The translations under genes were made by a program, and so were the position numbers. The notes beneath the pieces were generated by a model. It was not told the DNA's origin. It saw only the letters and a program-made list of their open reading frames with translations, and did not search any database. From assembly GCA_964463865.1 (NCBI GenBank), contig CAYXDX010000023.1:1-20769 (forward strand): a DNA stretch of 20,769 nucleotides, written 5' to 3'. This document shows, piece after piece, positions 12,959 through 20,020 of this stretch (its first letter is position 1; every line of letters starts with the position of its first letter). The stretch comes from Ferroglobus sp964463865. Its GTDB lineage: Archaea; Halobacteriota; Archaeoglobi; Archaeoglobales; Archaeoglobaceae.

Positions 12959-14619
12959 CCCTTGCTCTTAAACTGCATCTCGTAAAGCTTCGCCACTCTT
13001 TCGAGAGTGTCGGCTTCCTCCACGCTCTTGTCGTCCCTCAGCCTGACGAACCTCGGAAATCGTAGAGCGTAGCCGCTCTCGTATTTGGGACTCTTCTGAA
13101 TCTCCTGATAGGCAACCTCGAACAGATACTTCGGCTGGAATACCACTCTTTTCCCCTCCTCGTATTCGATTAGAGGTCTGAAGAGTTCCGTAAGCTCCTC
13201 AAGGTCTTCGTCAGTGAATCCAGTGGCAACCTTTCCGACTCTCAGCAGGTTCCCGTTCTCATCTCTGCAGGCGAGTTCGAACGAACTGAGAAGGTGACTT
13301 CTCTTACCTTCTCCCCACTCCCCACCGACTACGACGAGGTCCAGCGTTTCCATGACGGCCTTAATTTTGAGCCACTGCTTCCCTCTCTTACCAGGAGTGT
13401 AGGGCGAGTCGAGTCTCTTCAACATAACGCCCTCGTGTCCGGCCTCGATCGCTCTGTTAAACTCCTCCTCGACGACTTTCGGATCGCTCGTAATTACCTG
13501 CTCTGCCAACTTTATTATCTCGCTCTCCTTCACGACTTCCTCCAACCTTTTCCTCCTCTCCTTCAAAGGAAGATCGATCAGAGTTTCGCCGTCGTAAAGT
13601 ATGTCGAAGAAGTATACGACGAGAGGTATCCTCTCCATAGCTTTAGTGATGTCGTGTTTCCTCCTGAACCTCCTCAAAACCTGTTGGAACGGCATCGGCT
13701 TTCCGTCCTTCACGGCTATGACCTCTCCGTCGAGGATGACGTTCTCTCTGACCTGCTTCTTAACTTCTTCAACTATCTCCGGCAACGCCGAGGTTACGTT
13801 CTCCAGCCTCCTCGAAAATATCGTGACCTTTCCTTCGCCGTAGTGTATCTGAACTCTCGATCCGTCGTACTTCCACTCCACCGCAGCTTCCCTCATTTCC
13901 CTCAACGCGTCTTCGACGCTTTCGGCAACCTGCGCGAGCATCATTTTGACGGGGTAGTGTAAGTGTATCTTCATCGCGAGGAGACCTTCTTTTCCTTCCT
14001 TCTTCGCCACTACCGCCACTTTTCCGTAATCGTTCGTGAGCATGTAGGCCTTCTCGACTATTGAGGCGTCGATGCCGTAAGCTCTCGCTATCGCGTCTCT
14101 GATTATTCCTTCGCCGACGCCGAGCCTCATTTCGCCGAGGATGAGCCTCGTCAGATACCTCGTCTCTATCGGCGTCGCGCTCACGTAAAGGTCTGTGAGG
14201 AGCATAACCCTCTTCTTCTGACTCCCCTCTCCGCTGAGCTTGGCCATCTCTTCGAAAATTTCCTTAACTCTTTTTATAGTGAGTTCCTCCTGAAACAGCG
14301 TCGTCTGCTTTTTCCCCTTAAGCAGCTTTTCCGCAGCTATACCGAGGTCTCCGGTCTCTTTAATCAGCCGCTCTATCTTGTCCTTGCTGACTCCGGTCAC
14401 CTGTCTCAAAGCCTCGTAGATCAGCCCCACCCCAACACCGATTTCCCTCTCGTCCCACGGAGGAAAGACCCTGCCCGTTAAGAAGTGAATGACGTTGTAA
14501 AGATCGTCATCGTCCTCGATCTTTCTTATAAAAGCCGCTATTCTCGCCGTAAGTTCGAGTGTCGAGGATATCTTCTCTATAACGTTACAGAACTCGGCAA
14601 ATTCTCTGAACGTTAACAT
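12955..14619 (-). CDS. lig: ATP-dependent DNA ligase
   Basis: A 554-residue archaeal/eukaryal type ligase that seals nicks in replication and repair. Domains: N-terminal DNA-binding domain (about 1-220), adenylation domain with motif I WKYDGSR (Lys250 is the AMP-accepting lysine), motif III FSRRLENVT, motif IIIa VYFFDILY, motif IV EGVMLKR and motif V QWLKIK, and an OB domain ending in the motif VI region RFPRFVRLRDDK. A PCNA-interaction-like segment, KKQTTLFQEE, lies at 103-112 in the DNA-binding domain, near where other archaeal ligases carry their PIP box. Full length. No Shine-Dalgarno; a TATA box sits about 26 nt before the ATG. Confidence 0.97.
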   Translation of the reverse strand: MLTFREFAEFCNVIEKISSTLELTARIAAFIRKIEDDDDLYNVIHFLTGRVFPPWDEREIGVGVGLIYEALRQVTGVSKDKIERLIKETGDLGIAAEKLLKGKKQTTLFQEELTIKRVKEIFEEMAKLSGEGSQKKRVMLLTDLYVSATPIETRYLTRLILGEMRLGVGEGIIRDAIARAYGIDASIVEKAYMLTNDYGKVAVVAKKEGKEGLLAMKIHLHYPVKMMLAQVAESVEDALREMREAAVEWKYDGSRVQIHYGEGKVTIFSRRLENVTSALPEIVEEVKKQVRENVILDGEVIAVKDGKPMPFQQVLRRFRRKHDITKAMERIPLVVYFFDILYDGETLIDLPLKERRKRLEEVVKESEIIKLAEQVITSDPKVVEEEFNRAIEAGHEGVMLKRLDSPYTPGKRGKQWLKIKAVMETLDLVVVGGEWGEGKRSHLLSSFELACRDENGNLLRVGKVATGFTDEDLEELTELFRPLIEYEEGKRVVFQPKYLFEVAYQEIQKSPKYESGYALRFPRFVRLRDDKSVEEADTLERVAKLYEMQFKSKG

Positions 14620-14668
14620 ATAGGTTAGTTCGAGAAAGAAATATTAAATACTTGCTGGAAGTTGAACC
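14620..14668. promoter_or_regulatory. Divergent promoter, DNA ligase / small hypothetical gene
   Basis: The 49-bp gap holds one near-symmetrical TATA element, AATATTAAATA (14640-14650). Its centre is about 26 nt from the ligase ATG (14619, minus) and about 24 nt from ATG 14669 (plus), so the same element could serve both directions. No Shine-Dalgarno precedes either start, which fits leaderless mRNAs. Confidence 0.55.
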
Positions 14669-14875
14669 ATGAAAAACGAGATTTTCGAAGCACTTAAGAG
14701 GTATTTCGAAGAGGTCAGAGAGAAAGGGCTCAGCTACGCAGAAGTTCAATTCGAGCTCGACTACATGATTTACCCCTACATCGGGTCGTTCTTATCGAGC
14801 GGAGAGCTAACGAAGGAAGACGCCGTAGAACTGTTCAAATTCTGCGAAGAACAGTTGAGATCGCTCAGAGAATGA
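14669..14875 (+). CDS. Small hypothetical protein, helical
   Basis: A 68-residue acidic protein (MKNEIFEALKRYFEEVREK; ELDYMIYPYIGSFLSSGELT; EDAVELFKFCEEQLRSLRE) that I do not recognise. It reads as three helices with one Cys. Support for a real gene is the well-placed TATA box, typical codon use (GAA/GAG, AGA, CTC) and start at the expected leaderless distance. It is read away from the ligase gene with which it shares the promoter region; a functional link to the ligase is not shown. Confidence 0.65.
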   Translation: MKNEIFEALKRYFEEVREKGLSYAEVQFELDYMIYPYIGSFLSSGELTKEDAVELFKFCEEQLRSLRE

Positions 14876-14883
14876 CCGACAGC

Positions 14884-14891
14884 GTTATTTA
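14884..14891 (+). promoter_or_regulatory. TATA-like element of the H/ACA-type RNA
   Basis: GTTATTTA (14884-14891) lies about 24-26 nt before the base of the RNA stem at 14911-14913, the expected archaeal TATA-to-start distance. Confidence 0.4.
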
Positions 14892-14910
14892 CCTTAAAGT
14901 CCAATATCAC

Positions 14911-14970
14911 GACGCCCGACGAACCGGCGGAACTGAGTCGTGAGGTTCCGCGTGCTCATCGGGCGCACAG
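14911..14970 (+). ncRNA. Probable H/ACA-box guide RNA (single hairpin)
   Basis: The element folds as a single archaeal H/ACA hairpin. Lower stem: CGCCCGA (14913-14919) with TCGGGCG (14959-14965), seven perfect pairs. Upper stem: GCGGAAC (14927-14933) with GTTCCGC (14945-14951), seven perfect pairs. Between them lies an internal loop of 7 nt on each side (14920-14926 and 14952-14958), the size of a pseudouridylation pocket. The apical loop TGAGTCGTGAG (14934-14944) has TGA on both sides, as in the K-loop bound by L7Ae. ACA is at 14967-14969, 15 nt after the upper stem, within the family rule of 14-16 nt. The minus strand shows neither ACA nor K-loop. A TATA-like element is correctly spaced upstream. 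No covariance search could be run. Confidence 0.65.
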
Positions 14971-15642
14971 CTTCTTCTCCCTTAGCTCCATCAGGATTCG
15001 AAGCTCTCTCAACATCCTGTGCAGTTCTCCAGTTTTCTTAATTCTGTGAACCAGATACGAAAACAGCACGTTTGCAAAGATGAACGCAAGCGGAATAATC
15101 CAGTAACCAACTTCCATAAGAACGAGAGCGAATGCTTGGATAAGCATCACAAGGTTCTCGAACGCCACAGGAACAAAAAACAACATGAACCGTCTACTCT
15201 GCGAGGCTCTCAAGTAACTTTCGTAGTCTATTTTAACACCGAACTCCAGCGGATTGTACTTGTAAAAGCCCTCCATCCGAATGCCGGTAAGTGCACTACC
15301 GAGACCTCTGCCGACAAGGAAGGACGTATAGAGAACGAGAGCCTCTATAAAGAGTAGCAGAATCGTCTTCAGCAGCCAGCTGAACGTTTCATTGATCAAA
15401 ACGAAGAACAGGACGTTAAAAAGGACGAACAATGACGAAAACAGCACAAATCCCTTCTTGTGTGACAAGATTACTTTCCTACCAAACAGCGCGTTTCTGA
15501 TTTCCGCCGCCTTTACTACGACCTCGTCGTCTACGCGCTCCAACCTTTTGATCCTTCCAACCACTCTCCAGAAGTCTTTTCTAACGTCTTCTCCGCGTCT
15601 AAGCCTGTTCTCTAACTCTTCCAACTCTTTGATGATGTCCAC
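14956..15642 (-). CDS. Hypothetical four-helix membrane protein
   Basis: 228 residues from GTG 15642. A charged, probably coiled N-terminal part (KELEELENRLRRGEDVRKDF and on to about 65) is followed by membrane segments near 70-90, 97-115, 158-182 and 188-207, then a charged C-terminal helix ending LREKKLCAR. I do not recognise the family. A longer frame reaches 15783 but its extra N terminus is antisense to the tRNA gene and is not credible. A minus-strand TATA-like GTTTATC (15666-15672) lies about 26 nt before GTG 15642, supporting this start. The last codons overlap the 3' end of the opposite-strand guide RNA. Confidence 0.75.
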   Translation of the reverse strand: MDIIKELEELENRLRRGEDVRKDFWRVVGRIKRLERVDDEVVVKAAEIRNALFGRKVILSHKKGFVLFSSLFVLFNVLFFVLINETFSWLLKTILLLFIEALVLYTSFLVGRGLGSALTGIRMEGFYKYNPLEFGVKIDYESYLRASQSRRFMLFFVPVAFENLVMLIQAFALVLMEVGYWIIPLAFIFANVLFSYLVHRIKKTGELHRMLRELRILMELREKKLCAR

Positions 15643-15663
15643 AGTTGGACAAAGTTTCGAAGA

Positions 15664-15697
15664 GTGATAAACATTACCGAACCAAAAGTTTTTAATG
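15664..15697. promoter_or_regulatory. Two divergent TATA-like elements, membrane protein / tRNA-Gly
   Basis: GATAAAC (15666-15672) read on the minus strand as GTTTATC serves the membrane-protein gene. GTTTTTAATG (15688-15697) on the plus strand lies about 33 nt before the mature tRNA 5' end, allowing a short 5' leader. They sit about 24 bp apart. Confidence 0.45.
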
Positions 15698-15725
15698 AAA
15701 AGTGCGGTAAAGATAATCGACGAGT

Positions 15726-15798
15726 GCGGTCGTAGTCTAGCCTGGCAGGACACGGGCCTCCCGAGCCCGTTGCCCGGGTTCAAATCCCGGCGGCCGCA
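15726..15798 (+). tRNA. tRNA-Gly, anticodon CCC
   Basis: A full cloverleaf of 73 nt: acceptor GCGGTCG with CGGCCGC (one G-T pair), D stem GTCT/GGAC, anticodon stem CGGGC/GCCCG around loop CTCCCGA (anticodon CCC, reads GGG), T stem CCGGG/CCCGG around TTCAAAT, and discriminator A. CCA is not encoded. No intron is present. Confidence 0.95.
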
Positions 15799-15921
15799 TA
15801 CCGTCAGCTCGATTCTCTAATGATAAGCAGGTTCAACGCGAGAGTGGAAAAGAAGCTATTGTTGTCCCCGTTAAAGGAGTTTTTCAGTTCGAGAACTTTT
15901 GAGCGTCTTAACAACCTCCCT
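15799..15921. other. Gap after tRNA-Gly, no gene recognised
   Basis: 123 bases between the tRNA and the end of the Cys-rich gene. A T run (AGTTTTTC, 15879-15886) could end tRNA transcription. No credible reading frame, repeat or attachment-site duplication is seen. Confidence 0.4.
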
Positions 15922-16389
15922 CTATGCTGGTTTTTTACAGAATACACGCTCGCTCGCCACAATTTCGATTGCAATCTCGACGAAGCCGAATTTATTTTCC
16001 TCCCTTTCGACGCGGTAAAACGAGCTCTCTTTTCCAACTTCAACGCTCGTGTGAAAAATCAAAAAGCGATTTTCCTCGTCGATTTCGAAGTCGTGCGAGA
16101 AGTAATAAACCCCTTCCACGAGGACAAGAAAACAGTAGCTGACTTCTTCATCCTCGCCGTCGTCTGTAACCAGTTGTTCGCAGGGTTTTTCGAAGTCGCA
16201 GAACTCCGGACAGCGCTTCGTCCATTTAAAAAAGCATCTGTGCTCCCTCGGATATTTGAACTTCCACCTCCTCGTCACACGCACTTCGGCTTTCGCAACT
16301 TCGTCGACGTCTTTCACTTCTCCCGAAATTTCTGCTTTGAGTTCGTAACCTTCCCAGATCGCTTTCCTCAGCACTCTGATTTCGCGCAT
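15922..16389 (-). CDS. Hypothetical Cys-rich protein, divergent from radical SAM gene
   Basis: 155 residues from ATG 16389; family not recognised. A compact metal-binding-like cluster, His50 and Cys52-x7-Cys60-x3-Cys64-x5-Cys70, is followed by Cys86 and Cys151. The rest alternates strand-like segments (YELKAEISGEV, KAEVRVTRRWKFKY, VSYCFLVLVEGVYYFSHDFE, NRFLIFHTSVEV) with a long acidic stretch, suggesting a beta-rich soluble domain. A 14-codon-longer frame from TTG 16431 is unlikely because a TATA-like element (16413-16423, minus) lies inside it. The opposite-strand frame here is the Phe-rich mirror of a Glu/Lys-rich gene and was not called. It may work with the radical SAM protein opposite it (inference). 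Confidence 0.65.
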   Translation of the reverse strand: MREIRVLRKAIWEGYELKAEISGEVKDVDEVAKAEVRVTRRWKFKYPREHRCFFKWTKRCPEFCDFEKPCEQLVTDDGEDEEVSYCFLVLVEGVYYFSHDFEIDEENRFLIFHTSVEVGKESSFYRVEREENKFGFVEIAIEIVASERVFCKKPA

Positions 16390-16430
16390 CCAATAGCTTA
16401 AATTTCTCCGGAGGCTAAATACCTTTTGCA
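16390..16430. promoter_or_regulatory. Divergent promoter, Cys-rich protein / radical SAM protein
   Basis: GCTTAAATTT (16396-16405) is the plus TATA element, about 30 nt before ATG 16431. GGTATTTAGCC on the minus strand (16413-16423) is the other, about 29 nt before ATG 16389. The layout copies that at 3370-3407. Confidence 0.5.
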
Positions 16431-17408
16431 ATGATCGGAGTTTACTCGAACCTCTACTATCCGACGAGGTGGGCTCCGCTGAGGAGAAGGGGATTCGGTT
16501 GGCACAGGTGCTGCAAAATCTACGAGGAGCACGACTGCGTAGCCTCGTGCGGTCTGGCTGAGAAGCGGACGCTCGAAATCGTCCTCGACGTTAAGGGCTG
16601 TAACCTGAACTGCAGATACTGTTGGGGTTGGAAGATGCGTCACGAAAGCGCTGACGTGAGAAAGACCCCTAAAGAGGTCGTTAGCGACGTGCTCTGCCAG
16701 ATCAGAAGCGTCCTGAGTGACAGAATTGTCAGAAAAAAGAAGTTCAGAGTTGGAGTTATCAGATTCACCGGAAACGAGCCTACTCTCCAGTGGGAGCACG
16801 TAATCGAGGTTTTGAAACTTCTGGACAGGGAAGCGAGTTCAGGGCAGCTTTCTGGAGTTTTGAGGGAGTGCAAAGTGATAATCGAAACGAACGGTGTTCT
16901 CGTTGGGATGGGGAAAGTCGACTTTGAAAAACTGGAGGAGATCGAAAATCTGAAAGTGGACGTTGACGTCTCGTTCAAAGGCGTAAACTACGATCAGTTC
17001 GAGTGGCTGTCGAACTCGCCAAGAAAATTGTTCCTACGCCAGATCGAAGGTTTCGTCAAGATGTTCGACTACTTCGAAGGTAGCGACAGAATATCGATCA
17101 ACCCCGTTCTTGGGATCAACCACGAAGAAAACTACTGCGTGATTAGAGAAGGCAAGCGCTTCTTCATGCGCGTCGAGATAGTAGACGCCAAAGGTAACAG
17201 GCTCGACTTCTACGACTACTCCAAAGATTTCGAAGAGCTCGTAATAAGCAGAAAGGAGCTCAGATACGACGAAGCTCCATTTCGGGAGTATTTCGGAATA
17301 AACAGGGAAAGAGCGAGAGACGTCGTTGCGGTTGTGTTCGGGGGAAAGAGGTTTCTGAGAGTTCTGCCCTCCGAGGTTATAGAGTTCTTCAGAGAAAAAG
17401 TTAATTAG
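16431..17408 (+). CDS. Radical SAM protein of unknown function
   Basis: A 325-residue protein. The 4Fe-4S/SAM motif is Cys57-x3-Cys61-x2-Cys64 in GCNLNCRYCWGWK; FTGNEPTLQ near 113 stands for the GGEP SAM-binding motif, and VIIETNGVL near 149 is the usual third strand region. Before the motif sits a 56-residue extension with Cys27, Cys28, Cys36 and Cys40, enough for an extra metal site. The C-terminal ~90 residues are charged and unassigned; I see no SPASM cysteine cluster there. Substrate unknown. ATG 16431 is probably leaderless. It ends 3 nt before the malate dehydrogenase stop on the other strand. Confidence 0.85.
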   Translation: MIGVYSNLYYPTRWAPLRRRGFGWHRCCKIYEEHDCVASCGLAEKRTLEIVLDVKGCNLNCRYCWGWKMRHESADVRKTPKEVVSDVLCQIRSVLSDRIVRKKKFRVGVIRFTGNEPTLQWEHVIEVLKLLDREASSGQLSGVLRECKVIIETNGVLVGMGKVDFEKLEEIENLKVDVDVSFKGVNYDQFEWLSNSPRKLFLRQIEGFVKMFDYFEGSDRISINPVLGINHEENYCVIREGKRFFMRVEIVDAKGNRLDFYDYSKDFEELVISRKELRYDEAPFREYFGINRERARDVVAVVFGGKRFLRVLPSEVIEFFREKVN

Positions 17409-17411
17409 AAG

Positions 17412-18299
17412 TTAGTATCCCAGCTCCTTCAGTCTCTCCCTGAGAATGTTTGCCGAGTTCTTAAGAGCTTCGAGCTCCTCTTGAGTAAGCTCGTATTCCA
17501 CGACTTTTTCGACGCCGTTCTTTCCGAGTATTGCTGGAACTCCGACTGCCACGTCGGATATGCCGTATTCTCCCTGCAGTATTACGCTCGTCGGAATCTC
17601 CTCCTTCGTGTCGTTCACGACCGCGTTCACCATCCTGTATATCGAAACTGCCGGGCCGTATACGGTTGCGCCCTTCCTCTTTATCACCTCAGCCGCGACG
17701 AACCTAACCTCCTCAAGAATCTTATCTTTCGGAATTTCTCCGTCGAAGTCGGCGAGGCTCCACGGTATGAACATGCTGTCTCCGTGCTCTCCAATTATCC
17801 AAGCCTTTCTTATGTTTCTCGCTCCGAAAGAGTGTAACCTCTCCTTCAGCCTCGCGGAGTCGAGCATGTTACCCATTCCGAAAACTTCGTTCCTCGGTTT
17901 TCCGGTCTCCTTCCACATTACGTAAGTCATGACGTCCATCGGGTTCGTGACGACGATTATCTTGCTCTCCGGAGAACTCTCCATAATCTTTTTCGCCACG
18001 TCTTTTATTATTCCGGCATTCTTCGTTGCGAGGTCGAGCCTGCTCATTCCAGGCTTCCTCGCCATTCCGGCCGTAACCACTATCACGTCGCTGTCCTTCA
18101 GCAAGGAATAATCGCTACCTCCAACGATCTTCGGATACTTGTCTACGGCGGCAGCAGCGTGACTCAGATCCATGGCCTCCCCAACCGCGAGATCTTCGGC
18201 TATGTCCACGAGAGCTATCTCGTCCACATCCATGTGCAGAAGGCACGTGAAGGCAGCCGTGGATCCAACCCTCCCAGCTCCGACAAAACCGAGCTTCAT
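17412..18299 (-). CDS. mdh: Malate dehydrogenase (LDH-like, NAD-dependent)
   Basis: A 295-residue enzyme interconverting malate and oxaloacetate. The Rossmann motif is GAGRVG at 7-12, with Asp32 ending the second strand (NAD preference). Active site: Arg81 in GMARKPGMSR (Arg here marks malate rather than lactate specificity), Arg87, Asp147/Arg150 in LDSARL, and catalytic His172 in IGEHGDS. The sequence is very close, by memory, to Archaeoglobus fulgidus MDH (294 residues), the best single clue to the lineage. A weak TATA (AGCTTAACTA on the minus strand, 18321-18330) lies 26 nt before the ATG. Separate from the pdx genes, with which it is divergent. Confidence 0.95.
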   Translation of the reverse strand: MKLGFVGAGRVGSTAAFTCLLHMDVDEIALVDIAEDLAVGEAMDLSHAAAAVDKYPKIVGGSDYSLLKDSDVIVVTAGMARKPGMSRLDLATKNAGIIKDVAKKIMESSPESKIIVVTNPMDVMTYVMWKETGKPRNEVFGMGNMLDSARLKERLHSFGARNIRKAWIIGEHGDSMFIPWSLADFDGEIPKDKILEEVRFVAAEVIKRKGATVYGPAVSIYRMVNAVVNDTKEEIPTSVILQGEYGISDVAVGVPAILGKNGVEKVVEYELTQEELEALKNSANILRERLKELGY

Positions 18300-18361
18300 G
18301 AAGCTCTTTCGCCAATTTTGTAGTTAAGCTTTACTTTTTTGGTCTCATACTCTCGGAGCCA

Positions 18362-18424
18362 CCAAAAAGTTTATCCACGAAAGGTAAAAATAACAGTCTT
18401 GATCTGGGAGATTTGAAAGGTGAT
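18362..18424 (+). promoter_or_regulatory. Promoter and ribosome site of pdxST
   Basis: CCAAAAAGTTTATCC (18362-18376) gives a BRE/TATA-like element that would start transcription near 18397. The leader then carries AAAGGTGAT (18416-18424), a strong Shine-Dalgarno 4 nt before ATG 18429. This unit, unlike most first genes here, appears to have a leader. Confidence 0.45.
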
Positions 18425-18428
18425 GCTC

Positions 18429-19430
18429 ATGGACATCGAAAAGCTTAGGTTCGGAACCGAGCTCGTGAAAAGAGGGTTCGCGAAAATGCAAAAAGGCGGA
18501 GTGATAATGGACGTCACCACTCCAGAGCAGGCAGCGATAGCTGAGGATGCAGGAGCAGTAGCCGTGATGGCGCTTCACAAAGTCCCAGCAGACATAAGAG
18601 CGAGCGGCGGAGTCGCGAGGATGGCAGATCCGAAGATAATAGAGGAGATAATGGACGCCGTAACCATTCCGGTAATGGCCAAAGTTAGAATAGGACACTA
18701 CGCCGAGGCGAGGGCTCTTGAGGCTATAGGAGTCGATATGATCGACGAAAGCGAGGTGCTTACTCCAGCAGACGTGTTCTTCCACATAGACAAGAGGAAG
18801 TTCACAGTGCCGTTCGTATGCGGTGCAAGGAGCCTTGGCGAGGCGGTGAGGAGAATCTGGGAAGGTGCGGCGATGATAAGAACGAAGGGGGAGGCCGGAA
18901 CCGGCAACGTGGTGGAAGCAGTCAAGCACATGAGGATAATGAACCACTCCATACAGCTCGTCTCGAAAATGGACGACGAGGAGTTGCAAGTTCTGGCGGA
19001 AAACTACTCCAAGGCTTACCTGAGACTCGCAAACACTGTTCTGAACGAGATGGAGATTTCCGAGGAAATAAGAAGAAACGAGCCAGTTTACGAAGAATAT
19101 ACGTTCGAGGACATCGTGGAGGGGATATTCGAAGTTCTGAAGGAAGTCAAAAGCATGAAAAGACTGCCAGTAGTGAACTTCGCCGCCGGAGGAATAGCGA
19201 CTCCTGCTGATGCGGCATTCATGATGCAGCTCGGAGCGGATGGTGTGTTCGTAGGCTCCGGAATATTCAAGTCCTCAAATCCAGAGGTTTACGCGAGGGC
19301 AATAGTTGAGGCCGTGCAGCACTACGACGAGCCGGAAGTTGTAGCGGAAGTGAGCAAGAACCTCGGCGAGCCGATGAAAGGCCTCGACGTTTCTCAGCTT
19401 GAGGTTCAGATGCAAGAGAGAGGAGTATGA
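18429..19430 (+). CDS. pdxS: Pyridoxal 5'-phosphate synthase, synthase subunit PdxS
   Basis: A 333-residue TIM-barrel enzyme that makes PLP from ribose 5-phosphate, glyceraldehyde 3-phosphate and ammonia supplied by PdxT. Active-site residues are visible: Asp28 (IMDVT), Lys85 (MAKVRIGH, first Schiff-base lysine) and Lys153 (RTKGEAGTGN). The C-terminal phosphate site is NFAAGGIATPADAAFMMQLG with FVGSGIFKS. It is about 38 residues longer than bacterial PdxS owing to an insertion around 190-230 (including EMEISEEIRRNEPVYEEYTF), known from archaeal members. The frame opens at GTG 18420, but that GTG is in the ribosome site; ATG 18429 starts MDIEKLRFG. Its stop overlaps pdxT (ATGA). Confidence 0.97.
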   Translation: MDIEKLRFGTELVKRGFAKMQKGGVIMDVTTPEQAAIAEDAGAVAVMALHKVPADIRASGGVARMADPKIIEEIMDAVTIPVMAKVRIGHYAEARALEAIGVDMIDESEVLTPADVFFHIDKRKFTVPFVCGARSLGEAVRRIWEGAAMIRTKGEAGTGNVVEAVKHMRIMNHSIQLVSKMDDEELQVLAENYSKAYLRLANTVLNEMEISEEIRRNEPVYEEYTFEDIVEGIFEVLKEVKSMKRLPVVNFAAGGIATPADAAFMMQLGADGVFVGSGIFKSSNPEVYARAIVEAVQHYDEPEVVAEVSKNLGEPMKGLDVSQLEVQMQERGV

Positions 19431-20020
19431 GGGTAGCAGTAATAGGCGTTCAGGGAGACGTTTCTGAGCACGTTTTCGCGGTTGAAAAAGCGATGGAAAA
19501 TCTCGGGATACGAGGAGAAGTCGTTGCGACGAGAAAAAGCGGAGTCGTGAGAGAGAGCGACGCCGTGATAATTCCCGGTGGGGAAAGCACGACGATAAGC
19601 AGGCTGATGTGGAGGGATGGGATAGCGGAGGAGGTAATAGATCTCGCCAAGGATGGAAAACCAGTGATGGGGACCTGCGCCGGACTGATTCTGCTCGCCA
19701 AACACGGAGACGAGCAGGTGGAAAAGACGAAGACGAAGCTTCTTGGCTTGCTCGACGTAAAGGTTAAGAGAAACGCTTTTGGCAGACAACGTGAGAGTTT
19801 CGAAGCCGAGCTGGATTTTAAAGGCGTCGGTAAGTTCAAAGCCGTTTTCATACGGGCACCAGTGGTGGAGTGGGTAGGAGAGGGCGTAGACGTCCTCGCA
19901 GTTTTCGAGGATAAAATAGTGGCTGTCAGGCAGGAGAACGTTTTAGGGCTCGCGTTCCATCCGGAACTGACTGAAGACACGAGGATCCACGAATACTTTC
20001 TCAAGCTGGCAGAAGACTAA
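19427..20020 (+). CDS. pdxT: Pyridoxal 5'-phosphate synthase, glutaminase subunit PdxT
   Basis: A 197-residue class I glutamine amidotransferase that frees ammonia from glutamine and channels it to PdxS. Catalytic triad: Cys84 (GTCAGL), His178 and Glu180 (FHPEL). The family motif GGEST is at 51-55 and GVQGDVSEH near the N terminus forms the PdxS contact. Full length. It overlaps pdxS by 4 nt, so the two subunits are made together. Its TAA overlaps the stop of the DUF169 gene on the other strand. Confidence 0.97.
   Translation: MRVAVIGVQGDVSEHVFAVEKAMENLGIRGEVVATRKSGVVRESDAVIIPGGESTTISRLMWRDGIAEEVIDLAKDGKPVMGTCAGLILLAKHGDEQVEKTKTKLLGLLDVKVKRNAFGRQRESFEAELDFKGVGKFKAVFIRAPVVEWVGEGVDVLAVFEDKIVAVRQENVLGLAFHPELTEDTRIHEYFLKLAED

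Noticed and set aside
13294..13962. Long plus-strand frame opposite DNA ligase
   Set aside because: It lies wholly inside a clear ligase gene and has no independent signals; it is a mirror frame produced by codon bias.
14911..14970. The hairpin as a simple transcription terminator between convergent genes
   Set aside because: Archaeal terminators are T runs rather than stable hairpins, no T run follows it directly, and the pocket, K-loop and ACA are not explained by a terminator.
15701..15730. Eight-base direct repeat AGTGCGGT at 15701-15708 and 15723-15730, the second at the tRNA 5' end
   Set aside because: Too short to be an attachment site, and no integrase or foreign-looking gene is nearby.
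15643..15783. N-terminal extension of the membrane-protein frame
   Set aside because: It runs antisense through tRNA-Gly and the minus-strand promoter; GTG 15642 has a correctly placed TATA element.
15820..16401. Open plus-strand frame of 193 codons opposite the Cys-rich gene
   Set aside because: Its product is extremely Phe-rich, the mirror of GAA/AAA codons on the other strand, and it has no promoter or ribosome site. The minus-strand frame has normal composition.
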